Assembly (NCBI GenBank): GCA_963971425.1
Contig: OZ020519.1
Span: forward strand, 15,578,028-15,642,027
Direction: 5' to 3'
Source: Bryoerythrophyllum caledonicum
Taxonomy: Eukaryota > Streptophyta > Bryopsida > Pottiales > Pottiaceae
Length of the DNA: 64,000 nt
Shown: positions 1 through 10,014 of the stretch, in pieces
How the letters are laid out: each line of letters starts with the position of its first letter
Numbering within the stretch: the stretch's first letter is position 1
Program-made: the position numbers and the translations under genes
Notes under the pieces: generated by a model
Databases searched by the model: none
What the model saw: the letters and a program-made list of their open reading frames with translations, nothing else
Told to the model about the DNA's origin: nothing

Positions 1-149
1 TCCACAGTATCCGTGTAAGGGCTCTTCAATCTTGAAGTTACACTTCAAGCATAAACCTTGGAAAAACCTAAAAACGACCAATCAAAGCCATTGCATGTGT
101 AGTAGAAGACAAAAAGAACCATATCTTTAGGAGAACCTTGCCCATATTC

Positions 150-340
150 GGTTTTAGCGAGCCCTTCCACGATCCTTCATGTTAGTGTGCCAACCATATT
201 TATTGTACAGTACAGGAGGCATATCATATTCATTCAAGTTTGGCGCTTCAAGAAGCGCAACCTTGGGGGGTACTCCGAGAGCGCTAGGTAATTGGAAATT
301 AGACTCATCTGGTGGTGGTGTCTTGGTGGATTCTACTTGT
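150..340. repeat. Dispersed repeat A, copy 1
   Basis: This stretch is recognisably the same sequence as about 1318-1470 and 20425-20600. Shared landmarks are a run reading GCCCTTCCAC, a 'gtgtgccaacc' segment, a 'gcgcttcaagaagcgcaac' segment and a 'ctccaagtgcgcaagctaat'-like end followed by a GGTGG-rich tail. It lies upstream of the IFI27-like units and may be part of the amplified unit or a mobile element. No coding potential is seen. Confidence 0.55.
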
Positions 341-379
341 GAAAAAGGTAGAATGTAGTTAAAGCATACAAAAGAAATA

Positions 380-1000
380 GCTTGTATGCAGATTCTGATC
401 TAGGGGCCGCTTCACACTTGGTGGCCGAGTCGAGTGGCCGTCGATTTCCACCAATGAGATTTGCTAGAATGGCCAAAGTCCGAACTTTGGGCCTTCACAC
501 TTGTGCCCAAACTCCAAAGGCGGTCCTTCTACATGGCAACACTTATGGGTTGTTTTGGCGCCAAAGCGACGGCCTATTCAACAAAACTTGGGTCGACCAT
601 TATAGCGGACCCAAACTACAATCGAGAGCCAATCGATTATTTTAATAAAACAACAAAAAAACTGACAAGATCTGGACCATTAGATGAAAGAGGCCAAATT
701 TTTTGGCTAATTATTCTTGGCTGATTTTTTATGGCCAATTTTGATGGCTGATTTTTATTGGCTAATTTTTTAAGGGTGATTTTTTTTGGAGTATTGATAT
801 GGGGTTTGGACTTTCGACTTGGCCTTTGGGGCTTCACACCACGACCGGCCAAACCTTCAATCTATATTATTTAATGTATCTTTTTGGCAACAAAGTTTGG
901 CCTCTCGCCATAGTTTGGCCACTCGCCATAGTTTGGCCACTCATTTTAACGGACGGTCACTCAACTTGGGCATAGTGTGAAGCGGCACTAAATGCTAAGT
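380..1000. other. Non-genic spacer with short degenerate repeats
   Basis: No gene is supported here. Positions about 695-790 hold about six imperfect copies of TTGGCTGATTTTT, and about 890-945 hold three copies of GTTTGGCCACTCGCCATA. The overlapping short reading frames are low-complexity products of these repeats. Confidence 0.5.
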
Positions 1001-1317
1001 TGAGACACGATCTCCTTCATGAGACTTTTGATGTCTCTAGGTTTGCTTCGAAGCCCTTTGTTTACCGGTAGAGGGCCCAGGTTCAGGGCATCCATTGAAG
1101 ATGCTCTCAAGGCATCTCTAAAGTTTGCACTCCAAGCAAGAATTTTTTTTTTTGCAAGGGCAATTCAAAGTTCAAACTTGAAGTTTAGTGCCCTGATTCA
1201 CTCTTCAAACTTATACCAGAACCAAATCACAACCAATCAAAGGCAAAGCCATTACATGAATGATACGTCAAAGAGACAAAAGAACCATATCTATGGGATA
1301 ATTTAGCCCATATTTGG

Positions 1318-1470
1318 GTCTAGCAGGCCCTTCCACAGTCCTTCATGTTGGTGCGCCAACCGTGAACCGTTATTAGAGGATCCACATAATTTTTCATCCA
1401 AGTTTGCCGCTTCAAGTGCAACCGTGGGATGCTCCAAGTGCGCAAGCTAAGGTAATTCCCCTCATTACCG
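1318..1470. repeat. Dispersed repeat A, copy 2
   Basis: Same family as 150-340 and 20425-20600. It contains the 'gcgccaacc', 'gaggatccaca' and 'gctccaagtgcgcaagctaa' landmarks in the same order and spacing. It precedes the promoter region of the first IFI27-like unit, as copy 3 precedes the fourth unit, so it may mark the start of the amplified segment. Confidence 0.55.
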
Positions 1471-1824
1471 ACCAAAATCCCTAACCGACACGTATAAAAT
1501 TGGGGTATTTCCAACCCACTTCCTTACCGTGACCACCCATTCACATCCAATTGGAGGTTTGCTATTGGTCACAAACCCTTACTTTGATCGGCGATTGTAG
1601 GAGGTACCTATTGGCTACCATTGGCTAAACATGACAACACACTTTGAAAATTCATAACTACTTCACATATATTCGGAAAATTTTGAAATCACTTACGTTG
1701 AAATTGTGGTTCTGTTGGCTACTTATGAAAAATAAATGTATTCTTATTTCTTCACCCTACACAATCCGTCCTGAGTCAGGCACTGTTTGGTTTCAATGTT
1801 TATTTTCGTATGAATGACCTGGGC

Positions 1825-2078
1825 AGTACTGAGCAGCTCTTAGAAAATGGGTTCTCGGTGTCATCGGCTTCGCAGTAAAGGGGCTGGCCTGTAGCGAAAA
1901 GTATCGCAGCGTTCTGGCAGAGCATCTTCGGTGCCGTGAAAGCTAGATTTCTGTTTTCATTGTTTCAAAGTTTGCGATGGCTTGATGCTGATGGGGAGTC
2001 TGATTTTTCAGTCATTACGGCTCTCTTCAAGGAAGTTTCATTTTGGTTCTTCGGTTCAGGTTTCCTGATCTGCATATA
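1825..2078 (+). pseudogene. Degenerate IFI27-like exon in unit 1
   Basis: This aligns with the better-preserved exon at 8344-8508. After one frame change it reads an AAFWQS segment, a GAVKARFLFSLFQS segment and a short tail. These match the GF..(A/G)..S..AA..QS..G.V.AGSLF..LQS pattern of the IFI6/IFI27 (ISG12) family. A possible splice acceptor (cctgggcag) precedes it, as in the second copy. It has frameshifts and no plausible start, so I call it a dead remnant of a second IFI27-like subfamily. It sits about 1 kb upstream of the intact gene at 2954. The assignment rests on pattern only. Confidence 0.5.
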
Positions 2079-2403
2079 GTAATATAGTTTAGTACAGTTT
2101 GAGGCAACGGACTCGGTCTGTCATGAGGCGTCTACGAAGACCTGAGCTCTTTTCATTGAGTTTTACGTAGTGTGAGCGACTACAGAGTGAGAATGATATG
2201 CAGGAGCACTATCTGATTTCCTCACTCAAGATGCTGTCATGTATGTGTCCAGTATCATGGTGATTAACCATTCCCTGGTGTATTTAGAAGTGTCCAGTAT
2301 CATGGTGATTAAATGTATGAAAACCCGAATGTTTGTAACCTCTGTACATACTATTGTCTACCCTCCCGTATCATCTCAAAATTCTAGTACTCAGATACTT
2401 AAC
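2013..2403. repeat. 391-bp perfect duplication, copy 1
   Basis: Read base by base, positions 2013-2403 and 8530-8920 show no difference, while sequence on both sides is clearly diverged between the two units. The block lies in the promoter region of the IFI27-like gene, ending about 550 bp before its ATG. Identity this sharp inside old duplicates points to recent gene conversion or unequal exchange, or an assembly artefact. Confidence 0.85.
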
Positions 2404-2876
2404 CTGTGTACTAATATGACCTTCCTAACAGTAACTGTACTAAACATTGAACTCTGTCCCTACCAGCCCATGATGTGCCCACTGTGCTCAAAATATCACG
2501 AGGACGATTCGCTTACCGAGATGCACTTCTCCCCATTCCCTGTTAATTAAACTTGGCTTTGAAGCGGCGGTACCACCACTTCACCACAATCAAGAGTGAG
2601 CGTCTACTACAAGTGTAGAACAGATTATTACTTGGAACGTGAAGAGCCTAGGCGCGTCGCTATCAGAAAACACACGTCAGCGCTGTTTGGTCTTTGCTCC
2701 TGGAGCGGCTTGGTCTTTGAAGGTTCTGTTAGCTGTTGTTTTCTTTTCCCCGCTTGACCTGGTCATGTCTGCGTTTGTTGGCCTTGTGGCGCTTGAGTGT
2801 CCTGTGTACTGGTGCCGGTGGCACTTTGAGATTCCCCGTCTCGTTGTATTTCTGGCTTCATTAATCTAGCTATCAA

Positions 2877-2886
2877 AACACACGTC
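2877..2886 (+). promoter_or_regulatory. ACGT-core (ABRE-like) site before IFI27-like gene 1
   Basis: ACACACGTCT lies 68-77 bp upstream of the ATG at 2954. On the other strand it contains ACGTGT, which fits the ABA-response core ACGTGK. The same motif is at almost the same distance from the ATG in the fourth unit (21367-21377) and has decayed to ACGC in the second unit (about 9814-9822). No clear TATA box is seen. Confidence 0.4.
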
Positions 2887-2953
2887 TCCACTGGAGCGGT
2901 CTCTCCCTCACAATCCTGATCGATCGAGTATTGTCGCAGTGTCTGTGCGAGCC

Positions 2954-3493
2954 ATGGCAGGTCCGAGAGGTGCACTCCCTCGTGCGGCTGTCATTGGAGG
3001 AGCAGCGGCTGCCGGTGTGGGAGGAACGGCGGCGGCGGCGGAGGGCGCGTTGCTAGGCCTGCTCGGGTTCACGCCGCTCGGGCCGGCAGCGGGCTCCTGG
3101 GCCGCGGGGTGGATGAGCAGCATCGCGCTGTTGAATGGGGTAGGTGTCCCCGTGGGGTCGTGGTTCGCTGCGGCGCAGTCCGCGGCCATGGGCGGCACGG
3201 CGATCGTGGGGGCCCCGTTTGTGGTTACGTGCGTCGCGGTTGGCGCCACGGTTGGCGCCGTCGGTTGGTGGTCTCTTCAACGCGGTGGCGGCGGTGGTGC
3301 AGCAGGCGGGGGTGCTCAAAGCGGTGGCGGCGATGGTGCAGCAGGCGGGGGTGCTCAAAGCGGTGGCGGCGATGGTGCAGCAGGCGGGGGTGATCCTGCG
3401 ACAGATGTGGATGAGGAAGCGAAGCGAGAGGAGAGTTCGGAGGAGAATGGAACGGAGGGAGATTTGCAGAGTGATGAGCTTATTATGGAGTGA
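2954..3493 (+). CDS. IFI6/IFI27-like (ISG12-type) small membrane protein, intact copy 1
   Basis: A 179-aa intronless gene. The ATG at 2954 sits in GCCATGG, an ideal start context; the frame is open further upstream only through a GTG. Residues 1-35 are Gly/Ala-rich. Residues 36-107 form the family core: LGF..LGPAAGSWA, then MSSIA..NGVGV..GSWFAAAQSAAMGG, then a hydrophobic segment at about 85-106. This matches the Ifi-6-16/ISG12 pattern, known in animals for small hydrophobic proteins of mitochondrial and ER membranes. Residues 110-147 are a Gly-rich linker built from a 39-bp tandem repeat (13 residues per unit). Residues 148-179 are an acidic tail (DVDEEAKREESSEENGTEGD). The same tail is kept in the broken copy at 11260. 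Function in plants is unknown to me; membrane insertion is inferred from composition. Assignment by eye, no database search. Confidence 0.75.
   Translation: MAGPRGALPRAAVIGGAAAAGVGGTAAAAEGALLGLLGFTPLGPAAGSWAAGWMSSIALLNGVGVPVGSWFAAAQSAAMGGTAIVGAPFVVTCVAVGATVGAVGWWSLQRGGGGGAAGGGAQSGGGDGAAGGGAQSGGGDGAAGGGDPATDVDEEAKREESSEENGTEGDLQSDELIME
3277..3393 (+). repeat. 39-bp coding minisatellite in IFI27-like gene 1
   Basis: Three in-frame copies of a 39-bp unit encode the 13-residue SGGGDGAAGGGAQ repeat in the gene frame. Being a multiple of three, the repeat also keeps a second frame open, which would read an AVAAMVQQAGVLK helix-like repeat. The broken third-unit copy has a single unit, so the expansion is specific to copy 1. 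Confidence 0.8.
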
Positions 3494-3896
3494 GTCCTGC
3501 AGATGGCTGCTGATCTTGTCGATCGGAGCACCGACGCATGCCTTGTGCATGTATCAAGTAGATTTATTGTGATCAACGCTTTGGTGAACAGTTTGTAGCC
3601 TTACACATGTTGAGTATTCTGCTTTCCAGTTTTCGTGATGTGAAAATATGTAGCCGAGTTGTTGCTGATCAGAGAGATGCAGCATCCTGTGGATTTTCCC
3701 TACTCCCATGCATCAAATAGATCATACACACTTAAAGACACATAATTGAACACGTTCTGTGTTTACTCTCAGGATACCAAACGCTTCTGAAATGCTCCCT
3801 TTATCCATGTCTACATACTAAGATACTAACTTCTACGATTGGAATTGATCCAAGGTCCATGTGCTAAGCATCTAAGTTATTGCGTGATCCCATCAC

Positions 3897-4310
3897 TTGA
3901 GCTCCCTGAGCATGCAAAACCTTACACTAGTGACTACAAAGACAAGACCTACAACAACCATTGTACATAGTATGGATGAGGGTTACCATGTCCAATTCAA
4001 CCAAAAGGAAGTCTTACTCAAAGACAAATATACACAAGGCATTCTTGGTCATGGAACTAGGATGCATAAAGGTTTATTTCAATTGGATCTCTCATTGGTT
4101 CATGAGATCCACATTGTAAAAACAAGTGACCGCATGCAATCGAAAATCCTTCTTTGGCACAAACGGCTTGGACATGTTAACTTTAAGAAATTGCATGTTA
4201 TGTCTCACCAAGGTATTGTGAAGGGCTTACCCAAGTAACCTTGTGCAAATATCATTTGTGAAATCTGTCAACCAAGGTTGTCATGTTGGTGCCATGTTTG
4301 TCCGATTCGC
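3897..4310 (+). mobile_element. Ty1/copia retrotransposon fragment (pre-integrase region)
   Basis: The frame 3897-4238 encodes a 113-aa piece ending in a GAG-pre-integrase motif: LWHKRLGHVNFKKLHVMSHQ, with His and His placed as in copia HHCC fingers. After one stop, the sequence continues with C-A-N-I-I-C-E-I-C, the Cys part of the finger. No LTRs, integrase core or reverse transcriptase follow, so this is a short dead fragment between unit 1 and the MITEs. Confidence 0.75.
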
Positions 4311-4429
4311 CTGTCTAATAGAGTTCATGCCCATCGGATTCAGTCAACACGTAGTTGGCTCCTTGATAAGGTAAAAAAAGAGACGTGGTTGTCACATTGG
4401 TGCCACCTGGCTGCCATGAAGGACGTTGG

Positions 4430-4740
4430 GCGTGGATAGAATTGGTAGGGACGGGGAGGTGGGATAGGGCGCGGACGAAAGACATGGCACGGACGTTATC
4501 TTGACAGGGTACAGAATCTAGACAGAAGGCTAGGGCGCGGACGGAAGGGCAAGGCACCAACGGATGGACATGGCGCGAATGAAATGCAGGGCCGGACTTG
4601 GGGCGCAGACGAAATGCAAGGCACAAACAAAAGGGCAGGGCACGAACGCGGGTCAAGGACATAAGGCTACCTAGGCGTAGACACAAGGCCAGGGCGCGGA
4701 CGGATCGCCCTGGAGTGGACATCCTATTGGGGCGCAAACC
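4430..4740. repeat. Degenerate GC-rich short tandem repeat
   Basis: The stretch repeats motifs such as GGGCGCGGACG(G/A)AAGG and AGGGCA(C/A)GAACG at irregular 20-40 bp spacing, about ten times. It explains a 145-aa open frame on the minus strand (4315-4752), which I do not accept as a gene because its product is repetitive Leu/Ser/Arg-rich sequence with no recognisable domain. Confidence 0.6.
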
Positions 4741-4900
4741 TAATCCACTCAACGAAGTAGGGGAGCGGGGCTAGGCGGGCCTTTGAAATGCACTTGGGCC
4801 TTGACCATGGCATTCCTCCTTTCCATGGGTTCAGAAAACCATCAAATGGATGCAACTTTTATTTTTAGTTCTGACAAGATCTTGACGTACCTCAAAAAAC

Positions 4901-5076
4901 CACTATGAGAAAAGAGGGTGTTTAGCAATGTTTTGAAAAATTCCTAAGCAACGCCAAGGAGCTTGCTTTGTACATAAAACCTCGCTACAGTTGTTGCTTC
5001 TTTTTAAATCAACTTGCCCCTAGGCGTTGCTTAGGAATTTATAAAACATTGCTAAATACCCTATTTTCTTGTAGTA
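4901..5076. mobile_element. CACTA-type MITE, copy 1
   Basis: A 176-bp inverted-repeat element. It begins CACTATGAGAAAAGAGGGTG and ends with the reverse complement of TACTACAAGAAAATAGGGT. The whole sequence folds back on itself around a centre near 4985. A 3-bp target duplication AAC flanks it (4898-4900 and 5077-5079). CACTA ends and a 3-bp duplication are the marks of the CACTA superfamily. Copy 2 is at 6007. Confidence 0.8.
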
Positions 5077-6006
5077 AACACATTGATTCTATCTTTGCCA
5101 AGAAGCGGAAAGAGAATCTATATTTAAAGTATAACTTTGGACCTCAATATTAATATTGAGGTTGCACGAGGTATTTTGGAGAGATGTGCTCTCGTCCAAA
5201 TGGCATCCTCTTATTTTAGGGGGTCCAAAGGCTTTTTAGAAATTTGTTTGGCAAACTTGGAGCTTTCGGCCTCAAATTACTCTCGGAGGCCCCTTTCGGC
5301 TATTCATTGGTCCTCCATCCAAAAATAAAATAGGGGCCAAATTTTACTCCACCCCCTCCTCCAAAGGCTTGTGCAACCTCAAAATTGAGATCCTTGGACC
5401 TCTAACTGTAAACTCTGACATTTGTACTTCGCGACAACTTGAGGAATAATAATAATGTGAGGACGGTTCTGTTATATAAGCACAAGTAGCCTATAAGACC
5501 GTCATTTTGGCCCCCATTTATCGTGTTGGATACTTGATCAAGCACCAAAAATCAAATAACCAGTCGAGTTGCATATCTGCTTTATGAATAAACTACTCGG
5601 GCGCCGCTGAAAGGACGCCAGCGCTTGCCCGGGTAGCCCCCTTTGTAATTAAGTTGTTATCAAACTTAAGGGGGGATGATGCCATGGACTCGGGGAGGGT
5701 TGGGTTTGAGTAATATGGGCTTAACAAACTAATATTCTCTGTCATAACAATGACAACTTTCTCATAAGAGAATCACACGAATGCAATTGGCTGGAAACTT
5801 TGAGGGGAAAGGGGCGGAGATGGAGTCCATATCACTAAAGTTTGACGATGGTTTTGGGGCGTTGATGGAGTCCGTATCAGTGACGACAACAGAGCTTGTA
5901 TTGTAGACGATGCTGACCAACGTGACCCTATAGAACTTTGGCAGTTATTGGAATCGGAGTGGATGGTAATTTTCTAAAACAACAGGATGGACTTCTTGCT
6001 TGAACA
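5077..6006. other. Spacer without recognised genes
   Basis: No conserved frame, RNA gene or transposon end is recognised. The short open frames do not resemble known proteins. Around 5580-5640 there is a local GC-rich patch. Confidence 0.4.
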
Positions 6007-6180
6007 CACTACAAGAAAACAAGGTGTTTAGCAACGGTTTGAAAAATTCCAAATAAACGCTTAGGGGCTTGTTTTGTACATAAAACTACGCTGCAGCCGT
6101 TGCTTCTTTAAAAAGCAAGCATCTAGGCATTGCTTAGGAATTTTTCAAAATGTTTCTAAACACCCTGTTTTCTTGTAGTG
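6007..6180. mobile_element. CACTA-type MITE, copy 2
   Basis: A 174-bp foldback element with canonical ends: CACTACAAGAAAACAAGGTG at the left and the reverse complement of CACTACAAGAAAACAGGGTG at the right. It is flanked by the 3-bp duplication ACA (6004-6006 and 6181-6183). It is the same family as 4901-5076 but with better preserved ends, so it probably inserted later. Confidence 0.9.
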
Positions 6181-6469
6181 ACAACATAGTCCAGGAATAC
6201 GACAAGCTCTTGACCACCTCATGCAATCACAGATCTTGAGCTTTGTATTGAACGAAGATTGACCATCGAGGAAAACTTGATCCGCTGCTCGTAGAGATCA
6301 TTTGGGCTCGGACGACCTCCCTATGCGAGTAGGGACGCACGACAACGAAGGAGGCCCAAGTGGCACCATTGATAGTCCGATGAATATCAACTTGGTGTAG
6401 TAAATATATGTATAATCTGAGTGTTTAATGTAGTAATCTTTGTATATGTAGTTTTTCTCATCGAACTTA

Positions 6470-8170
6470 TAAATAGAAAGTTATGCCATCTCAAAGGAAT
6501 ATTTGTGGAGTGCGGGAACGTCCGGCAACTCCAAATACTCTTGCTAGATTACTCCATTAAATGTGATATTTTCAATATTAGCTAGAAATATTATTTTATT
6601 TCATATTGTCAAAAAACTTTCTTGTTTTTAATGGAAAAGTGCATTTATCCCAAGTCAAAGATTTTCACAATACACTTTCTTTTCCATATAAAACTTAAAG
6701 ATCTTCATATTTTCTACTTTATATTTTTTTTACTACAAGATGTGGTGTAAACCTTCCTGCCAACAATTCGGATTATCATTTTAAAACATAATAAGTTCAC
6801 AAAAAACAAAACATGAAATTGGCACTTTTTGAACCTCCACTCTTTGCACAATTGTTTTGAATTTGCTACACCCCTTGTCTACCTCTAAAAATTGGTGTAC
6901 AAGGAGCTAATATCATGATCAACATGATAATATAAAATTTAGACCTTGTGTGGTGCAAACATTTGACACCAAGTTAAGTCAAAGTTTCTTGATCCCCTCA
7001 TCACAAGGAAGAAAATGAACCATTTTCTCTACTTCAAACACTATAATCTTTCAATAAGTGGGGTCAAAGTTGATGAAATTTTGTGAGTATGTTACTTAAC
7101 CCCTAAAGGACCAAGTGTCCGTTGGCGGGGCGATTTTGATTTTGTGCAGGTTTCTAAAATTTGAAATAAATAAATAAATTTGGAAATTGTTATCCGAGAT
7201 TTTCCTTGATAAGAGCTTTGTGGAGGTATTTTTATTATTTTTTTTGGCTCATGGTTTTGAAAGTTAGTACCACTCAAAGTTAGAAGTGGGGACTCCGGAC
7301 AACTCCAAAATTTTGATAGAAGTTTCTATTGACAATTTGACATTGAGATTTTTCATTCAAGTAGAAAATATTACCTTCTTTGAATATTTTTTAAAAAAAA
7401 TAATGTCTTTAAAGTTTAGTGTTAGAAAAACATTTTAACTCAAGCCAAACATTTTCACACATTTCGGGCAAGCGGGGAAAAAAACTTCATCTTTTCTACA
7501 TAAAACCTAGAGATCTTTATATTTTTCACTTATTATTTTCTCAGCAACAGTATGTGGTGAGAACCTTCTTATTGACCGTTGGGATCATCATTCTAAAACA
7601 TATTAATTTCACAAAAAAATTGAACGTGAATTGACTATTTTTTAACCTCCACTCCTTGCACACTTGTTTTGAATATGCTACACCCCTTCTTTACCTCTAA
7701 AAATTGGTGCATAGGGAATTAACATCATGCTTAATACAATGGTAAAGGATTTAGACCTTGTGTTGTGCAAAAATTTGATACCAAGCGAAGTCAATGTCTG
7801 TTGATCCACTCAACGCAGGGAAGAAAATGAACCATTTGTTTGACTTAAAACACTGTAATCTTTCAATCCGTGCGGTCAGAGTGTATGAAATTTTGTGAGT
7901 ATGTTACTTAGTAAGTCTTAATTGAGATCCTACAATAAAAACTATTAATAGAAGGTTCTATTTCCTTCCTTACTCATTGCACTAGAATCAACAATTCTAT
8001 TGTGATTTTGGTGTGAAATTGTCACAATCCTTTAGGGGTTAGTAATCTTTAGTTGAGATCCTACGGTTAACCTAGAAATAAAAGTGTTCATTTCCTTCCA
8101 TATCCATAGCACTAGAATTGACAGTTTTGAAGTGTATTTGGTGTGAAAATTGTCAAGGAAATATAGGGGT
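6470..8170 (+). mobile_element. TA-inserting MITE family C, outer copy C1 (split)
   Basis: A 5'-truncated member of a roughly 945-bp non-autonomous family present several times here. It runs 6470-7096, is interrupted by a second member (7099-8039), and resumes at 8042-8170, where it ends AGGGGT followed by TA. Interior landmarks shared with the other copies include 'ccacactaatttttagaggtag'-type sequence in either strand and a 'gcggtcaaagt..atgaaattttgtgagtatgtt' segment. It has no coding capacity. Confidence 0.8.
7099..8039 (+). mobile_element. MITE family C, copy C2 nested in C1
   Basis: A 941-bp element with terminal inverted repeats ACCCCTAAAGG...CCTTTAGGGGT. A TA dinucleotide flanks both sides (7097-7098 and 8040-8041). 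Because it sits inside another copy of its own family, the empty site can be read from C2 itself ('gttacttagtaag'). This shows that the duplicated target is TA, not TTAA. TA targets and simple inverted ends fit a Tc1/mariner-type (Stowaway-like) MITE. Confidence 0.88.
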
Positions 8171-8343
8171 TAAAATGTGGGCGTAAGTTATGTTTTTGAA
8201 GCATCAACGTGTCTTGAAGCCCTACACGGAGATCATGGTGACCACCACTTGTTGGAATTGGAGTGCCTAGCTTGTTGAGCCTGCTTACAGTATTTACTGT
8301 AGTGTAAGTGTCATGACGCCTGGTGAGATTGTTGTTGGCCTGG

Positions 8344-8508
8344 GCAGTACTGATCAGCTTTTTGAAATGGGTTCTTTGGCTCTTCGGCTTCGCAGCGAAG
8401 GGGCCTGCAGCGAACAGTGCCGCAGCGTTCTGGCAGAGTTGCATCGGTACCGTGAAAGCTAAATCTCTGTTTTCACTGTTTCAATCGTTTGCAATGGCGT
8501 CTTTCTGA
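8344..8508 (+). pseudogene. IFI27-like exon of a second subfamily in unit 2
   Basis: A clean frame reads VLWLFGFAAKGPAANSAAAF followed by WQSCIGTVKAKSLFSLFQS and FAMASF, then stops. The order GF..(K/G)GPAA.S.AA..QS.IG.VKA.SLFS..QS is a close match to the IFI6/IFI27 core, and is closer to the animal-type consensus than the genes at 2954 and 21447. There is no in-frame ATG; a candidate acceptor (cctgggcag) lies just upstream at about 8341-8349, so it may be one exon of a spliced gene or an orphan remnant. Its counterpart at 1825-2078 is more decayed. I see no first exon, so I treat it as partial or broken. Confidence 0.55.
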
Positions 8509-8529
8509 TGGGGAGTCTGATCTTCCAAT

Positions 8530-8920
8530 CATTACGGCTCTCTTCAAGGAAGTTTCATTTTGGTTCTTCGGTTCAGGTTTCCTGATCTGCATATAGTAAT
8601 ATAGTTTAGTACAGTTTGAGGCAACGGACTCGGTCTGTCATGAGGCGTCTACGAAGACCTGAGCTCTTTTCATTGAGTTTTACGTAGTGTGAGCGACTAC
8701 AGAGTGAGAATGATATGCAGGAGCACTATCTGATTTCCTCACTCAAGATGCTGTCATGTATGTGTCCAGTATCATGGTGATTAACCATTCCCTGGTGTAT
8801 TTAGAAGTGTCCAGTATCATGGTGATTAAATGTATGAAAACCCGAATGTTTGTAACCTCTGTACATACTATTGTCTACCCTCCCGTATCATCTCAAAATT
8901 CTAGTACTCAGATACTTAAC
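8530..8920. repeat. 391-bp perfect duplication, copy 2
   Basis: Identical to 2013-2403 as far as I can read. It ends abruptly at 8920, where unit 2 continues with a different sequence (gaagacagg). A second, diverged version of the same promoter segment follows at about 9117-9600, so unit 2 carries the region twice: one perfect and one diverged copy. Confidence 0.85.
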
Positions 8921-10014
8921 GAAGACAGGACCTGATTGAGGATCACATCCTCGCTTTTTGATAGTTTGGTAGCTGTGAGGTGTGGCCACAATTTGAATCA
9001 TGTTTAGGCTGTAAGATGTTTTGATTAATTGCACGTTCAGTTGCCTGGAATGTTATCTCCTCATGAAGCTCAGTTGAGTTTCATAATCACATGTGTGTAT
9101 TTTTGAATGTAGATCTGAGCTCTTTTGATTTCGTTATACGTAGTGCAAGCGACTACAGAGTGAGAATGATATGCAGGAGCCCTATCTGATTTCGAATCAG
9201 CATTCCCTCGCACAAAATGCTGTCATGCATGTATGAATCATTCCCTGGTGTATTTAGAACTCTCCGGTATGGTGATTAACTGTGCCATGCTGATTAAATG
9301 TATGAAACCCGAATGTTTGTAACGTTCTCTGTACTAATCTCTACTGTTCCGTATCATCCCAAATTTTAGTACTGGACAGATACGTAACCTGTGTACTAAC
9401 GTGTCCTTCCCAAGAGTATTGTACTAAACATTGGATTCTGTCCCTACCTGCCCAAAATGTGCCTACTGTGCAGAGTATCACGATGACGATAGGTACATCT
9501 AGATGCACTTCCCCCTCTTGGTTTGAAGCGTCTCCGGTAGTACGGTAGCACCACTGCACCACAATCAAAAGTGAGCGTCTACTACAGTGTAGAACAGTTT
9601 ATTACTTGAAACGTGCAGAGCCTTTGCGCGCGGAGGTCAGAAAACACACGTCTCCTCTGCTTGGTCATCGGAGGTTCTGTTGGCTGATGATTTCTTTTCC
9701 TCGCTTGATCTGGTGTCTGCGTTTGTAGGCCTTGTGGCGCTTGGCCATTTCCTTGGCCTGGTGTAGTTCGTTCTAATTCCAGCTTCACAAATCTATCTCG
9801 AATCGGGTTATTAAAACACACGCCGCTTTTTTACCAAACGTGTTGCTGTTTACTGACTGGAAACCTGGAAAAGCACACTTTTGTGTCTGTTGTGACGAAC
9901 TTCACTCACCCTCATTGCGGAACATCAGAAATCAAGAGAAAAACAACAGGTTTGCTACTTGTGCTCTCTCACAAGTCTGACCAATCGAGAATTGTCGCAG
10001 TGTCTGAGCTAGCC

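Noticed and set aside
2939-2953. GTG-initiated N-terminal extensions of the IFI27-like genes and ELIP
   Set aside because: Plant nuclear genes start at ATG; the downstream ATGs at 2954, 21447 and 22635 are in strong context and fit homologous starts.
3053-3550. 165-codon minus-strand frame over IFI27-like gene 1
   Set aside because: It is the complement of the repeat-rich coding sequence; the product is a low-complexity Thr/Ala/Arg string, while the plus frame has conserved family motifs and an ideal start.
4315-4752. 145-codon minus-strand frame
   Set aside because: Produced by a degenerate GC-rich tandem repeat; no conserved motif.
7090-8045. TTAA at both ends of MITE family C, suggesting a piggyBac-type element
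   Set aside because: The nested copy at 7099-8039 shows the empty site as CTTAGT and the right flank as TTAG, so only TA is duplicated.
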